Source: DASXUL01 sp036504855
GTDB taxonomy: Bacteria > Armatimonadota > DTGP01 > JAKQQT01
DNA: 64,000 nucleotides
Direction: 5' to 3'
Assembly (NCBI GenBank): GCA_036504855.1
Contig: DASXUL010000002.1
Location: 1 to 64,000, forward strand
Numbering within the stretch: the first letter of the stretch is position 1; each line of letters opens with the position of its first letter. The notes beneath the pieces are model-generated. The model was given only the letters and a program-made list of their open reading frames with translations. It was not told the origin of the DNA and did no database searches. Positions 33,301 to 40,692 of the stretch are shown one piece after another. The position numbers and the translations under genes were made by a program.

Positions 33301-35173
33301 TGCGAACCCGACGGAAGCGAACGCGTCCCGGCCGCCAGTCTACCCCGCCGTTAGCCACATCAATCTGCTGGCCGCGAACGTTGGCGCCAAACACGCGGGC
33401 ATCGCCGGTCACCTGTGGAGCAGCGATCGAGCCGGTCACGTCTCCCACGAAGAACGCCGCGCCGGAAACGCCGCCGAACCCGACCGCCGGGCCCAGGCGT
33501 TCCAGGCGGGCGTCTGCCGCGTTCACGTGCAGATTCAGCGTTCCGTCCAGGCCGATTTCGCCGTCGGCGAAGACGGTAGCGCCCGGCAATACGGCCACGG
33601 CATCCGAAATGCGCGCCGTCTTGCCGGCGACGGATACCCGGGCCGCGAGACGGTTGTATGGGATGCCCTTGAAGCGGCCGTTTCGCGCCACCACCAGCGC
33701 GCCAACGCGCGGCGCGCTGGTGGTTCCGGTAATCGCCAAGTGCGAGGAGACATCGCCCGTCAGCGGCAGTCGCGGAAGGCCCAGTGCCCGCGCCGCGACG
33801 CTGGGGACGTCGGCCACGAAGTTCAGGGCCTTCGTCCGCGTGTCGATCTGGCCGGAGCCTCGCAGCGCCCGTCCCCCCGCCGTACCCGTCACCGATGGGA
33901 TCGTGATGACGTGGTCCTCGTAACGCACGCTGGCTCGCACGTCGCGGAGCGGAACGGTGTATAACTTTGCGCGCGGAACCTGAACCGCCACGAGGGTTGT
34001 GATCCGTTGAACAGGGCCATAGATGAGGGCCTGCGCCGAGGCCGGAGCTTCGGCGGCCAGCCAACTGAACTGCGGCGTCGCCTTCGAAACGCGCCGCAGG
34101 GCCGGCAGCGTAACTCCGGAGGCGTCTACTCGAAGCGCAACGCGACCGTTCGGTCCGGTGAAGACGTCGCCATACGCGTGCACCGGGATTCCGGCGGTGG
34201 TTCCGGTGATATCCAGCCCCGTCTCCAGTGGATGTCCGGTCCGTATGACGATGGAACCGCTTGCGTTCTCAATGGGTGTGAGAAGCCATGGCGTGGTGGC
34301 TGAGGCGTGCACGGCATCGACCCGGATACTGGCGGAGGTGAAGCTCTTCTGTCTGGGTTTGAAAACGTCCACGGTAACCTCGCCCGCGCCGGACCGCAGA
34401 TTGAGGGCGGAAATGCGCGCGAAGTACCGCGACCAGTACGGCGCTGCGCCGGACTGCGCCTTAACGCGGAAGGCGAATGCGCCGAGGTCGGCCTGGATGG
34501 AGCCCGAACCCGAGACGCCGGCGACGCGTCTCCCGTCGCCTCGCGCGGCGAACTGGAGCGCCATCAGCGGCGGTCCGCCGCCGTCCAGAGTTGCGTTGAT
34601 GCCGCCGAGGGAGTTCACCTGTGGAACCGGCAGGTCGCGGGCGGCGTAGTCGACAAAGCGCACCGACCCGTTGTGAAGCCGCACGATGCCGCGGAACGTG
34701 GTGGGCTTCGCCGGTCGGTGGGTCTTCGGAAAGAGGTCCTGCAAGTTGAAATGGTTGCTGGCGCTGCGTACGATGAGAAGGTAGGGTTCGTCGATATCGA
34801 CGCTCTCGATGCTGCCCACGGCATCGATGCGGCCCCGCAGGATGTCCCAGAGGCGATACTGGACGCTCGCATCGCGCGCATGCAGCAGGTCGCCGGACGC
34901 GAAGGTGGGTCCCGCGGCGATGGCGAGGCCTCTTACGTGGATCTGGCCGGGGCGCAACACGTCCACCGGACCAACGCGGACTTCGCGGTGTAGCGCTTGC
35001 TCCAGGGCAGCCACGAGGAAAACGTCCAGGTGGCGGCTGGCATCCATGAGGAGGCGCCACGCCGAGAGGCCGCCGAACAAAGGGATGCCAAGCAGCGCCA
35101 CGCCCGTGAGGACACGGACGGCGTGGGAGAGCCGTCGGACGGGCCGCCGGCGATGGCGACGGCCTAGCCGCAT
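30320..35173 (-). CDS. TamB-like translocation/assembly or lipid-transport protein
   Basis: 1617 residues, the largest complete gene here. One N-terminal signal anchor (about residues 19-40) is followed by a very long beta-rich periplasmic region with repeated short strands, as in AsmA/TamB/YhdP proteins. The last 350 residues carry the TamB (DUF490) domain (GRLTSHDGIFTFPTARFKLTDM, then NLDTLRLEETP upstream), and the protein ends in Phe. Such proteins form hydrophobic grooves bridging the envelope and are linked to TamA/BamA or to phospholipid transport. It is followed by bamA on the same strand. No ribosome site is visible before the ATG at 35173. Confidence 0.88.
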   Translation of the reverse strand: MRLGRRHRRRPVRRLSHAVRVLTGVALLGIPLFGGLSAWRLLMDASRHLDVFLVAALEQALHREVRVGPVDVLRPGQIHVRGLAIAAGPTFASGDLLHARDASVQYRLWDILRGRIDAVGSIESVDIDEPYLLIVRSASNHFNLQDLFPKTHRPAKPTTFRGIVRLHNGSVRFVDYAARDLPVPQVNSLGGINATLDGGGPPLMALQFAARGDGRRVAGVSGSGSIQADLGAFAFRVKAQSGAAPYWSRYFARISALNLRSGAGEVTVDVFKPRQKSFTSASIRVDAVHASATTPWLLTPIENASGSIVIRTGHPLETGLDITGTTAGIPVHAYGDVFTGPNGRVALRVDASGVTLPALRRVSKATPQFSWLAAEAPASAQALIYGPVQRITTLVAVQVPRAKLYTVPLRDVRASVRYEDHVITIPSVTGTAGGRALRGSGQIDTRTKALNFVADVPSVAARALGLPRLPLTGDVSSHLAITGTTSAPRVGALVVARNGRFKGIPYNRLAARVSVAGKTARISDAVAVLPGATVFADGEIGLDGTLNLHVNAADARLERLGPAVGFGGVSGAAFFVGDVTGSIAAPQVTGDARVFGANVRGQQIDVANGGVDWRPGRVRFRRVRIARYPTMGWVDGVATQRPDGQISLNLRARLQTGRIEALLAERHLDPVATGNVETAQPILIHGTLASPIITGRAAITDASFEGYPVGNATGAFRVARGVVEVSDLEAVSQLPGEEQPTRVAVPLLRLANGRLTSAKPFSITNLRLERFDRLGGQYARIGGTINVVAGIVSGSPRHPLVSAGVSVPGLTINSVGFENAGFNIAYDGDSVTLTDLRLDRAGRRVVDSPRLKWNLHSHQASAELRVAALRINDVKELLTRSDWFATDEAAGVRRALITLGPQSPDAALSIGDVAGSPSGPLRIGGNLGNLTAEGAVTLAGVQIDEQKLDRVSVSGAAHSLRIRGGRIEAGFIDVPDGGLHAEAASMLLDGGFSGHIGGSLKAYLDAKNVPLMFARPFLPANLRSRADLGGDLTLRADASGPMSSPEVLASVTSRDITVGARKFPFSIRTGTIAVRNGPKGPVISANSIRLLAKDHAISVEGTLPFDWSSLSIRPNEPISVSADINEQGLDILKTLSEGSGSGLVESATGSVVGQVSLAGTREKLSWNGYLRVSNGAVKLRALTHALRDIQADLRFDPVHTGLVVNSFTMASAAGGSLSIVPNSSLRLVSTAKTWTLVPDLAINLDTLRLEETPNYMKYGERVRGNVATPDGPVRIVQGPRGPSIKGSVTLSNVDLLPPNTSPTPPSGQTVPSLVPSFDLTLVSGKNVWVRNALFRIHMDERGAVRDRSLSVTGDLLQPRIEGRLTSHDGIFTFPTARFKLTDMVVQIHYPPVQDVMGASLTSEGASPLNITANAQARLMAMVSGRRQPVTVFMHVEGGGVAASMGPGYETLAPYRFTLRSSPSLPERQLTALITREEALQALAQGGATQDVLRQEAMNVLQARVLPEALSGIENRLGAAFGLESLSLDYLNQDRAVSVSAAKRIGNRLVLSYTRPVGGATTNEAYTVSLSYQISQRLRLTLQQQKGPILYGTQTTALPATQANVVDTQILLEGTKSF

Positions 35174-35348
35174 GGGCGTACCAGTAGGTTGTGAGACAGG
35201 GTGGACTTCAATGGCGGATGGCTGTACAATATTCTGAACTGAAGTTTAACGCTGAGTGGGCCGATGAGGGGATGGCCGTCGCGCAGCGGCGCGTTAATTA
35301 GTGGCATGCCTGTCAGCTTCGCTGCCGTCTCGAACCCTGTCCAGTGCT

Positions 35349-35377
35349 TTGAATGGTGTGCCAAGTTGTGTTATAAT
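35349..35377 (+). promoter_or_regulatory. Sigma-70 promoter of the Wza-like gene
   Basis: TTGAAT (35349-35354) and a perfect TATAAT (35372-35377) are separated by 17 bases. Initiation would be near 35384, about 27 bases before the ATG at 35411, which has AGGAGG at good spacing. The remainder of the 237-bp divergent region up to tamB shows no convincing promoter on the other strand. Confidence 0.75.
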
Positions 35378-35410
35378 CGACACGTCTCTAGACGCCAGGA
35401 GGAAGACTGA

Positions 35411-36538
35411 ATGTTCCGTCGCTTGTTGTGGGTCTGCCTGATCCTGATGGCTGCTGGAACGGCGCGAACTGCGCCGCCGGCTGATTCCTCATCTGAGTAC
35501 AAGCTGCGGGCCGGCGATGTGATTTCCGTCGACGTTTGGGGCTTCAGCGACTTCACCGTTTCCAGCGTCCCTGTGCGCCCCGACGGCAAGATCTCTTTTC
35601 CCACCATTGGCGAAGTCTATGTCGTTGGCCAGACGCCAGCGCAACTGTCGCGCATTCTAGCGTTGGGCATCAGCAAATATCTTAAGGATCCCAAGGTCAC
35701 CGTCACGCTTGTGACGTCCGGCGCGCAGAAATACTTCGTTACGGGCTCCGTGGCCAGTCCGGGCGCCTTCCCCCTTGCCGCTCAGACGGGCGTTCGCGAG
35801 GCCGTGGTGGCCGCCGGAGACCTGGGGCTTGACGCCAACGACCAGCAGGCCGTGCTCTTGCGTAACGGCGAGCGCATCCCCGTGGACCTCGCGGGCGCCC
35901 TCCATGGCGATGCCTCCAAGAATCTCATTATGGAGGCCGGCGACACGCTGTCCATCGACAAGGCCCTTGTGACCTTCGTCGGGGCGGTCGGCGCCACGGG
36001 GCAGCAACCCTTGCGCCGCGGGTCGACCCTTTCACAGGCCATCGCCGCCGTGGGAGGCCTTCGCGACGGGGCAGACCAAGAGCGCGTTCAAATCCTCCGC
36101 GGCGACAAAACCCTCGTCGCCAACATGCGCGAGATTACCGCCGATCCAACCCGGGATATCGCGCTGTTGCCCGGCGATATCATCAAAGTTGATCTCGCCG
36201 ATGACCGAACCGTTCCCGTCTTCATCACCGGCTCCGTGGGACATCAGAGCATGTATCGATATCTCCCCGGCCGGCGTGACACGCTGCAGGACGCCATCAA
36301 CTGGGCTGGCGGCGTTTCTGGCGACGCGGACCTTGGCCGCGTCAAGATCCGGCGCACAATCGCCTCTGGCGACACAGTGGAGACCGCCTACGACTTGCGC
36401 ACCGTGGAAGGCCGTTCCGTTCGCTTGCAGCCCAACGATTACATCGATGTTACGAAGAAGAAGCGTAGCCAAGCCGCCAGTATTCTGAGCAGCTCGCTAG
36501 GCGTCGGCCTCAGCCTTTACTCCATTTTCAAACGGTAA
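35411..36538 (+). CDS. Polysaccharide export protein (Wza-like, Poly_export/SLBB)
   Basis: 375 residues. A signal peptide ends about residue 21 (no lipobox Cys is evident). The Poly_export domain begins YKLRAGDVISVDVWG and includes VRPDGKISFPTIGEVYVVGQTPAQL. Three SLBB-like segments follow (YFVTGSVASPGAFPL, FVGAVGATGQQPLRRG, VFITGSVGHQSMYRYLPG), each a soluble ligand-binding beta-grasp. The C-terminus has a hydrophobic helix (LSSSLGVGLSLYSIF), as in outer-membrane Wza. It would form the outer-membrane conduit for a capsule or EPS. No Wzc kinase or polymerase gene is adjacent; the EPS genes lie at 53-61 kb. Confidence 0.88.
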   Translation: MFRRLLWVCLILMAAGTARTAPPADSSSEYKLRAGDVISVDVWGFSDFTVSSVPVRPDGKISFPTIGEVYVVGQTPAQLSRILALGISKYLKDPKVTVTLVTSGAQKYFVTGSVASPGAFPLAAQTGVREAVVAAGDLGLDANDQQAVLLRNGERIPVDLAGALHGDASKNLIMEAGDTLSIDKALVTFVGAVGATGQQPLRRGSTLSQAIAAVGGLRDGADQERVQILRGDKTLVANMREITADPTRDIALLPGDIIKVDLADDRTVPVFITGSVGHQSMYRYLPGRRDTLQDAINWAGGVSGDADLGRVKIRRTIASGDTVETAYDLRTVEGRSVRLQPNDYIDVTKKKRSQAASILSSSLGVGLSLYSIFKR

Positions 36539-36602
36539 GAGTTCTTCGCTCACTGTGTTTCATTCGTCCCTATTGCACTCATCCTGGAGGAACTCACATC
36601 CC

Positions 36603-37376
36603 ATGATTCCCCTTCCGCTCAAGGACATCTGGGTGCGGTTCAAAGCCGCAAAGGACTCATCTGCTCGCGACGAAATCATCTCCCGTTACGCATACCTCGT
36701 CAACATCACTGTCGGCCGCATCGTCGCCAACTTCCCTCCCAACCTGGACCGCGAGGATCTGATCAGCGCGGGCACCATGGGCCTCATCAAGGCCGTTGAC
36801 CAGTTTGACCTCGGTCGCGAGGTCAAGTTCGAAACGTACGGAATCGCCCTCATCCGGGGCGCCGTGCTCGAGATGCTTCGTGAGCAGGACTGGGTGCCGC
36901 GCAGCATCCGCGATCGCGTGAAGCTCATCGACCGCGCCATGGCGGCGCTGGAGGTGGACCTGGGCCGGCCGGCCACGGACTTCGAGATCGCCGACGCCCT
37001 GGGCGTTACCCTGGACCATTATCATCAGATGCTCAGCGAGACCGGGCGCACCAGCCTCATCTCGCTAGACGAGATCCTGGTAGGCGGTGACGACGGCGAT
37101 GGCGTGCATTTGTCGGACGCTTTGGCGGACCACAACGCAGACACCATGCGCTCCGTGGAGACCGAAGAACGCTACCGCCGCTTGATCCAGGCCGTCGATG
37201 CTCTGCCGCCGCGCGAGCGGATGGTGGTGGCCCTTTACTATAGAGATGGGTTGACGTTCAAGGAGATCGGGCGTGTGCTGCAGGTCTCCGAGTCGCGCGC
37301 CTATCAGTTGCACGGCCAGGCCGTGAACCGGATGCGCAAGAACCTGGTGCCGGATTACGCGCTCTTCGAGGGGTAG
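36603..37376 (+). CDS. RNA polymerase sigma factor of the FliA/WhiG type
   Basis: 257 residues with sigma regions 2, 3 and 4. Region 2 runs from about 30 to 100 (LDREDLISAGTMGLIKAVDQFD, then FETYGIALIRGAVLEMLREQDWVPRSIR). Region 3 lies about 115-165, and region 4 includes LPPRERMVVALYYRDGLTFKEIGRVLQVSESRAYQLHGQA. The RSIR and DWVPRS sequences are characteristic of sigma-28. The start ATG at 36603 gives the family N-terminus; GGAGG is 12 bases upstream. No flagellar genes are in the window, so a WhiG-like role (development or surface structures) is as likely as motility. A terminator follows. Confidence 0.9.
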   Translation: MIPLPLKDIWVRFKAAKDSSARDEIISRYAYLVNITVGRIVANFPPNLDREDLISAGTMGLIKAVDQFDLGREVKFETYGIALIRGAVLEMLREQDWVPRSIRDRVKLIDRAMAALEVDLGRPATDFEIADALGVTLDHYHQMLSETGRTSLISLDEILVGGDDGDGVHLSDALADHNADTMRSVETEERYRRLIQAVDALPPRERMVVALYYRDGLTFKEIGRVLQVSESRAYQLHGQAVNRMRKNLVPDYALFEG

Positions 37377-37437
37377 ACCCTATTGGGTTGCCTCCGATGG
37401 CGCGCTTGTGGACAAACTGAATGATCAGCGCACGAAG

Positions 37438-37461
37438 GGCCGGGCGTTCGCCCGGCCTTTT
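37438..37461 (+). terminator. Rho-independent terminator after the sigma factor gene
   Basis: GGCCGGGC (37438-37445), loop GTTC, GCCCGGCC (37450-37457), then TTTT. It lies 62 bp after the sigma factor stop and 38 bp before the lipoprotein gene. Confidence 0.85.
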
Positions 37462-37498
37462 CGCGCGGCTTCAGCATTTTAAGGGAAAAGGGAATCGC

Positions 37499-38476
37499 AT
37501 GAAGAACATCAGGTGGGCCATACTCGGCCTGGCCGCGGTTGTGGCGGGTTGCTCGCCGTCGAAGCAGGTCGTTTCCGTTGTGAACGGCAAGGAGATCACC
37601 AAGGACGAACTCACGGCGCGCCTGATGCAGGGGCCGGCAGCCAAGGCGACGCTACGGGGACTCATGCTTCAGGCATTGGTCATGGACGCCGCTGCCAAGC
37701 AGGGAATCACCGTTACGGACGACGATGTGAACCAGCTCATGCAGTTCCGCCGAGATCAGTTCGCGCCGCAACGCTTCGACGAGGCCAACGCTCAGGCCGG
37801 GAACACCGACGCCAGCATGCGGGAGGACGCCCGCACTCAGATCGCGCTGCAGCGCCTCGCGATGAAGGGCTCCAAAGTCTCCGACGAGTCCATCACGAAA
37901 TACTACAACGCGGACAAAACGGAGTTCGTGAAGCCGGAATGGCGCCAGGTGGGCTTCATCGTGGCCAAGGACAAGGCAGACGCGGACAACGCCATCAGCG
38001 CGGTTAAGAGCGGCGCCGACTTTGCCACCGTGGCCGAGAAGTTCTGCATTCCGCAGGCCAAGCAGCTGGCGGGCCAGTATCAGTGGTACGGCGTCGTCAA
38101 TAAGCAGCTTGTGAACGAGCAGAAGGTCCCGGTGAACCAGGCGCGCGCTGGATTGGCCAGTATTCCCTCGGTGGCGAAGGCGATCGAGAAGACGCCGCAG
38201 GGCAAGGCGATTTCGATCCCCTTCCCCGGCGGCCCCGCGGTTGTGGTCCTCTACGTGAAGACCGTGGCTCCCGGCGGCAAGTTGCCGCTCACCGAGGCCA
38301 AGTCCCAGATCGCGTTCACGATCGCGTCGAAGAACAACGAAGTGAAACCCACCGTGATGCAGGACATCGTCAAAGCGGCGAAGGTCGACGTGAAGATGGA
38401 TCAGTTCAAGGAACTGGCCAAGCCGGAAGTGCTCTTCCCATCCGAACTGATGGGCGGAAGTCAGCCCCCGATGTAG
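37499..38476 (+). CDS. SurA/PrsA-like peptidyl-prolyl isomerase lipoprotein
   Basis: 325 residues. A lipoprotein signal ends VVAGC (Cys at about 17). A SurA-N-like helical domain follows (VVSVVNGKEITKDELTARLMQ, typical opening 'VNG..I' pattern), then a parvulin-like rotamase segment at about 150-240. That segment is VGFIVAKDKADADNAISAVKSGADFATVAEKFC, matching the parvulin pattern of 'I...A..I...L..GADF..LA..'. The C-terminal arm closes the chaperone cradle. The ATG at 37499 has AAGGGAAAAGGGA upstream. It likely folds exported proteins in the periplasm. Confidence 0.82.
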   Translation: MKNIRWAILGLAAVVAGCSPSKQVVSVVNGKEITKDELTARLMQGPAAKATLRGLMLQALVMDAAAKQGITVTDDDVNQLMQFRRDQFAPQRFDEANAQAGNTDASMREDARTQIALQRLAMKGSKVSDESITKYYNADKTEFVKPEWRQVGFIVAKDKADADNAISAVKSGADFATVAEKFCIPQAKQLAGQYQWYGVVNKQLVNEQKVPVNQARAGLASIPSVAKAIEKTPQGKAISIPFPGGPAVVVLYVKTVAPGGKLPLTEAKSQIAFTIASKNNEVKPTVMQDIVKAAKVDVKMDQFKELAKPEVLFPSELMGGSQPPM

Positions 38477-38502
38477 GTCCGGCCTCAGATAACAGGCATA
38501 AT

Positions 38503-38543
38503 CGCGGCGTCCCTCCAATGGGGGGGCGCCGCGTTCTTGTTTG
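38503..38543 (+). terminator. Rho-independent terminator after the isomerase gene
   Basis: CGCGGCG at 38503-38509 pairs with CGCCGCG at 38527-38533; including two G-T pairs the stem is 13-14 bp around a 3-base loop. It is followed by TTCTTGTTT. It also lies just downstream of the convergent HAD gene and may serve both. Confidence 0.8.
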
Positions 38544-38563
38544 CTGGAGGCCGGGCGTTGTGG

Positions 38564-39286
38564 TCATCTCGATTCGGTGAGCGCGTTCAGCGCCGACTCC
38601 AGGTCGGCAATCGTCGTCACCGTTTCATCCGGCTCCTCTTCGCGCGTCCTTGGCTCTGCGTGGACCCAGTGACAGCCGAAGCGCACGCGGATCGTCCGCA
38701 TCCCCTCCGCTTTCGGCGCAGCGACGTCATGGTCCGGCCGATCTCCCACGAACACCGCCGCATCGCCGGCGCAGCCCGCCAGTTCCAGCGCGAGGCGATA
38801 AATGGCGGGGTCCGGCTTCTCGATGCCGGCGAGCTCACTGATGACGATGACCGAGAGCGCGTTATCGAGCCCGTACTCGGAGAGCGCCCTGCGACACGCG
38901 GAGTGCTGGTTCGCCACTACTCCCAAGCGGACCCGCGGCGTCAGCCGTTCCAGGAGCGGTTGCATGCCATCCATGAGGACGCCATATGGCCGCGGAGCGC
39001 GGATGGACTCATAGAGGGCGTGCCCCTCGCGCCAAAGCGCCTCCGCCTCCGCCGGTCCGTCGCAGAATGCGTCGAATGCGGAGCGAATCGTGCCGGACAA
39101 GTCGCCCCGTTCTTCGCGCACCTCGGCGATGCGGCGGGCATTGAAGTCATCCCAGCGCACCCTATGGCCGTAGGCGTTCAGCGTTTGGAGCAGGGAGTGA
39201 AAGAGCAGCAAGTGGGGCGGCGTTTCGTCGAACAAGGTGTCGCCTATATCGAAGAACGCCCACTTCACAGGCTTGCCGACGGGCAT
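38564..39286 (-). CDS. HAD-superfamily hydrolase
   Basis: 240 residues. Motif I is FFDIGDTLFD (nucleophile Asp, with the second Asp shifted as in the DxGDT subgroup). Motif II is GVVANQ, motif III Lys is in GIEKPDPAIY, and motif IV is FVGDRPDHDVAAPKAEGM. A helical cap lies between motifs I and II, so it belongs to the haloacid dehalogenase/phosphoglycolate phosphatase type. The ATG at 39286 directly precedes the family N-terminus and has GAGGT at spacing 5; the frame continues upstream but is not needed. Substrate unknown. Confidence 0.85.
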   Translation of the reverse strand: MPVGKPVKWAFFDIGDTLFDETPPHLLLFHSLLQTLNAYGHRVRWDDFNARRIAEVREERGDLSGTIRSAFDAFCDGPAEAEALWREGHALYESIRAPRPYGVLMDGMQPLLERLTPRVRLGVVANQHSACRRALSEYGLDNALSVIVISELAGIEKPDPAIYRLALELAGCAGDAAVFVGDRPDHDVAAPKAEGMRTIRVRFGCHWVHAEPRTREEEPDETVTTIADLESALNALTESR

Positions 39287-39394
39287 GGGGACCTCGCTTT
39301 CAAACGATACGCGCGCCCGCGGGCAATCCGAAGGGGCGCCGCATAACTGTGCGCCATCGCGAGGCGTTCCGGCCACATGAGCGAGGCAAAGGCA

Positions 39395-39418
39395 TGCCCC
39401 GCCCCACATGGGGCGGGG
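39395..39418 (-). terminator. Strong hairpin downstream of the STN-domain gene
   Basis: GCCCCGCCCC (39395-39404) and GGGGCGGGGC (39409-39418) form a perfect 10-bp stem with loop ACAT. On the minus strand it is followed by ATGCCTTTGCC. It is the likely terminator for the STN-domain gene, but the 122-bp inverted-repeat element lies between gene and hairpin. Confidence 0.55.
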
Positions 39419-39441
39419 CGCCTCTGAGCGCCCAGCTGGGT

Positions 39442-39563
39442 AAAAGTCGTCAGTCTTCAGTCTTCCGCCCTCAGCCATCGGCTAGGGGCGAGGAGCGGAC
39501 AAGGGGTTCTCCCAATGCGGAGGCTGATGACTGACGACTGAATACTGAAGACTGACGACTTTT
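39442..39563. repeat. 122-bp gene-less inverted-repeat element with ACTGANN heptads
   Basis: The ends are a perfect 20-bp inverted repeat: AAAAGTCGTCAGTCTTCAGT (39442-39461) and ACTGAAGACTGACGACTTTT (39544-39563). The right arm contains four 7-bp units in tandem from 39530 (ACTGACG, ACTGAAT, ACTGAAG, ACTGACG). The unit is the same type as the arrays around the four-helix-bundle gene. The 82 bp in the centre have no open frame of note. It looks like a non-autonomous palindromic element (MITE- or REPIN-like). Confidence 0.8.
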
Positions 39564-39585
39564 GCCTCACTTGGATCTTTGCTGC

Positions 39586-40680
39586 CTATGGCTTGGTATC
39601 GGGACGCTTGGGGTTTGGCCGGGCGTCCGGGTTGGATTCGAATTTCCCACGGGTCGACAGGGTCAGCGTTCTGACCCCGGCAGCAGGCGCCCTGCTCTTC
39701 TGGAACATCTGACTCACCTGTTGGAGATCGTCGCCCGACAGGCGGTAAACGGTGAGCCAAACGCCTTCATCGCCGGTCTCGTTTTCGCCCGGCTCGGCCA
39801 CGATCAGCCGGTCCCCGAGGGCGGCAACCGACACGCGTCCGCCGTCCGGACGGCCTCCGAAGCCCATACCAAGCGCCGCGCCTGGCATGGTTGTCTGCAT
39901 CGAGCCTGCTGATCGCGGGGTCAGAACCCACGGCATGCTTCCCGCTTCTCCGCCAAAGAAGGTGGTTGGCGGGATCAGCCAATCGTCGCTCCACGGGGCA
40001 TTCCGGACCTTGTACCGTGTGCTTACCCCGTTCACCGTGAGCGACGGCCAGGCGCCCAGCGAAACGCCGTCGTCTTCGCGCGAGATGATCAGGTCCGCCT
40101 GGCGGGCGATGCCTTCCAGCACGGTGGAGAGCGGAACATGGCGGGCCTCCAGATTCACCCGCGCTTCTTTCGACACGCCTTCGCTGACGGAAACGTGGAT
40201 CCCGGTTGAGCGGGTCAGGGATTCGGCCACCTGGCGAATGGGCGCGTTCTTCAACTGGATGTCCACGTTGCGCTGTAGGGAGCTATCGCGGCCAAGCGGC
40301 GCTCCGATGGCCTTCATCTCGGCTTCGACCTTCGCAAGCGCGTGGGCTCGGGCGCCAGCGTCGCTGCCTGGAGGCGCCGCCTCGTAGAGCTCGGGCGCCG
40401 CGTCGGCGATCATGTGGGGCAGGTCGTCAAGGATCTTCAGTTGAGCGGCCACATCGGGCAGATCGATGGTAATGGGCGGCGATCCCGCCTGTGAAAGCGT
40501 CAGGCTGTTTCCCTTCTGAGTGAGCAATGGGGCCGAACCTGACGCGGGCGGCGCAAGGCTGATCGATACATCGGCGGAGATGGGCTCCTCGGGGCTGGCG
40601 CACCTCGCCCCCCCAACAGTCACGCCGGCCATCATCGCCGCCATCGCGACTGCTAATCCGCAGGGTGATTTGAATTGCAT
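39586..40680 (-). CDS. Secreted protein with an STN (secretin/TonB short N-terminal) domain
   Basis: 364 residues. A signal peptide spans about 1-28. A low-complexity Pro/Ser/Ala region and a helical region to about 130 follow. The STN-like domain at about 137-205 has IQLKNAPIRQVAESLTRSTG, VNLEARHVPLSTVLEGIARQADL and then ISREDDGVSL. This matches the short N-terminal domain of secretins and TonB-dependent receptors. No secretin barrel or TonB-receptor barrel follows; the C-terminal part is Gly-rich and ends with a basic tail. It follows the anti-sigma-like gene, so it could be part of a signal-relay module, but this is not established. Confidence 0.7.
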   Translation of the reverse strand: MQFKSPCGLAVAMAAMMAGVTVGGARCASPEEPISADVSISLAPPASGSAPLLTQKGNSLTLSQAGSPPITIDLPDVAAQLKILDDLPHMIADAAPELYEAAPPGSDAGARAHALAKVEAEMKAIGAPLGRDSSLQRNVDIQLKNAPIRQVAESLTRSTGIHVSVSEGVSKEARVNLEARHVPLSTVLEGIARQADLIISREDDGVSLGAWPSLTVNGVSTRYKVRNAPWSDDWLIPPTTFFGGEAGSMPWVLTPRSAGSMQTTMPGAALGMGFGGRPDGGRVSVAALGDRLIVAEPGENETGDEGVWLTVYRLSGDDLQQVSQMFQKSRAPAAGVRTLTLSTRGKFESNPDARPNPKRPDTKP

Positions 40681-40692
40681 TTCATGCTCCTG

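Noticed and set aside
35174..35348. Promoter for tamB on the minus strand
   Set aside because: TTAAAC-N17-TACAGC can be drawn near 35230-35255, but both hexamers are poor and the long leader has no other support.
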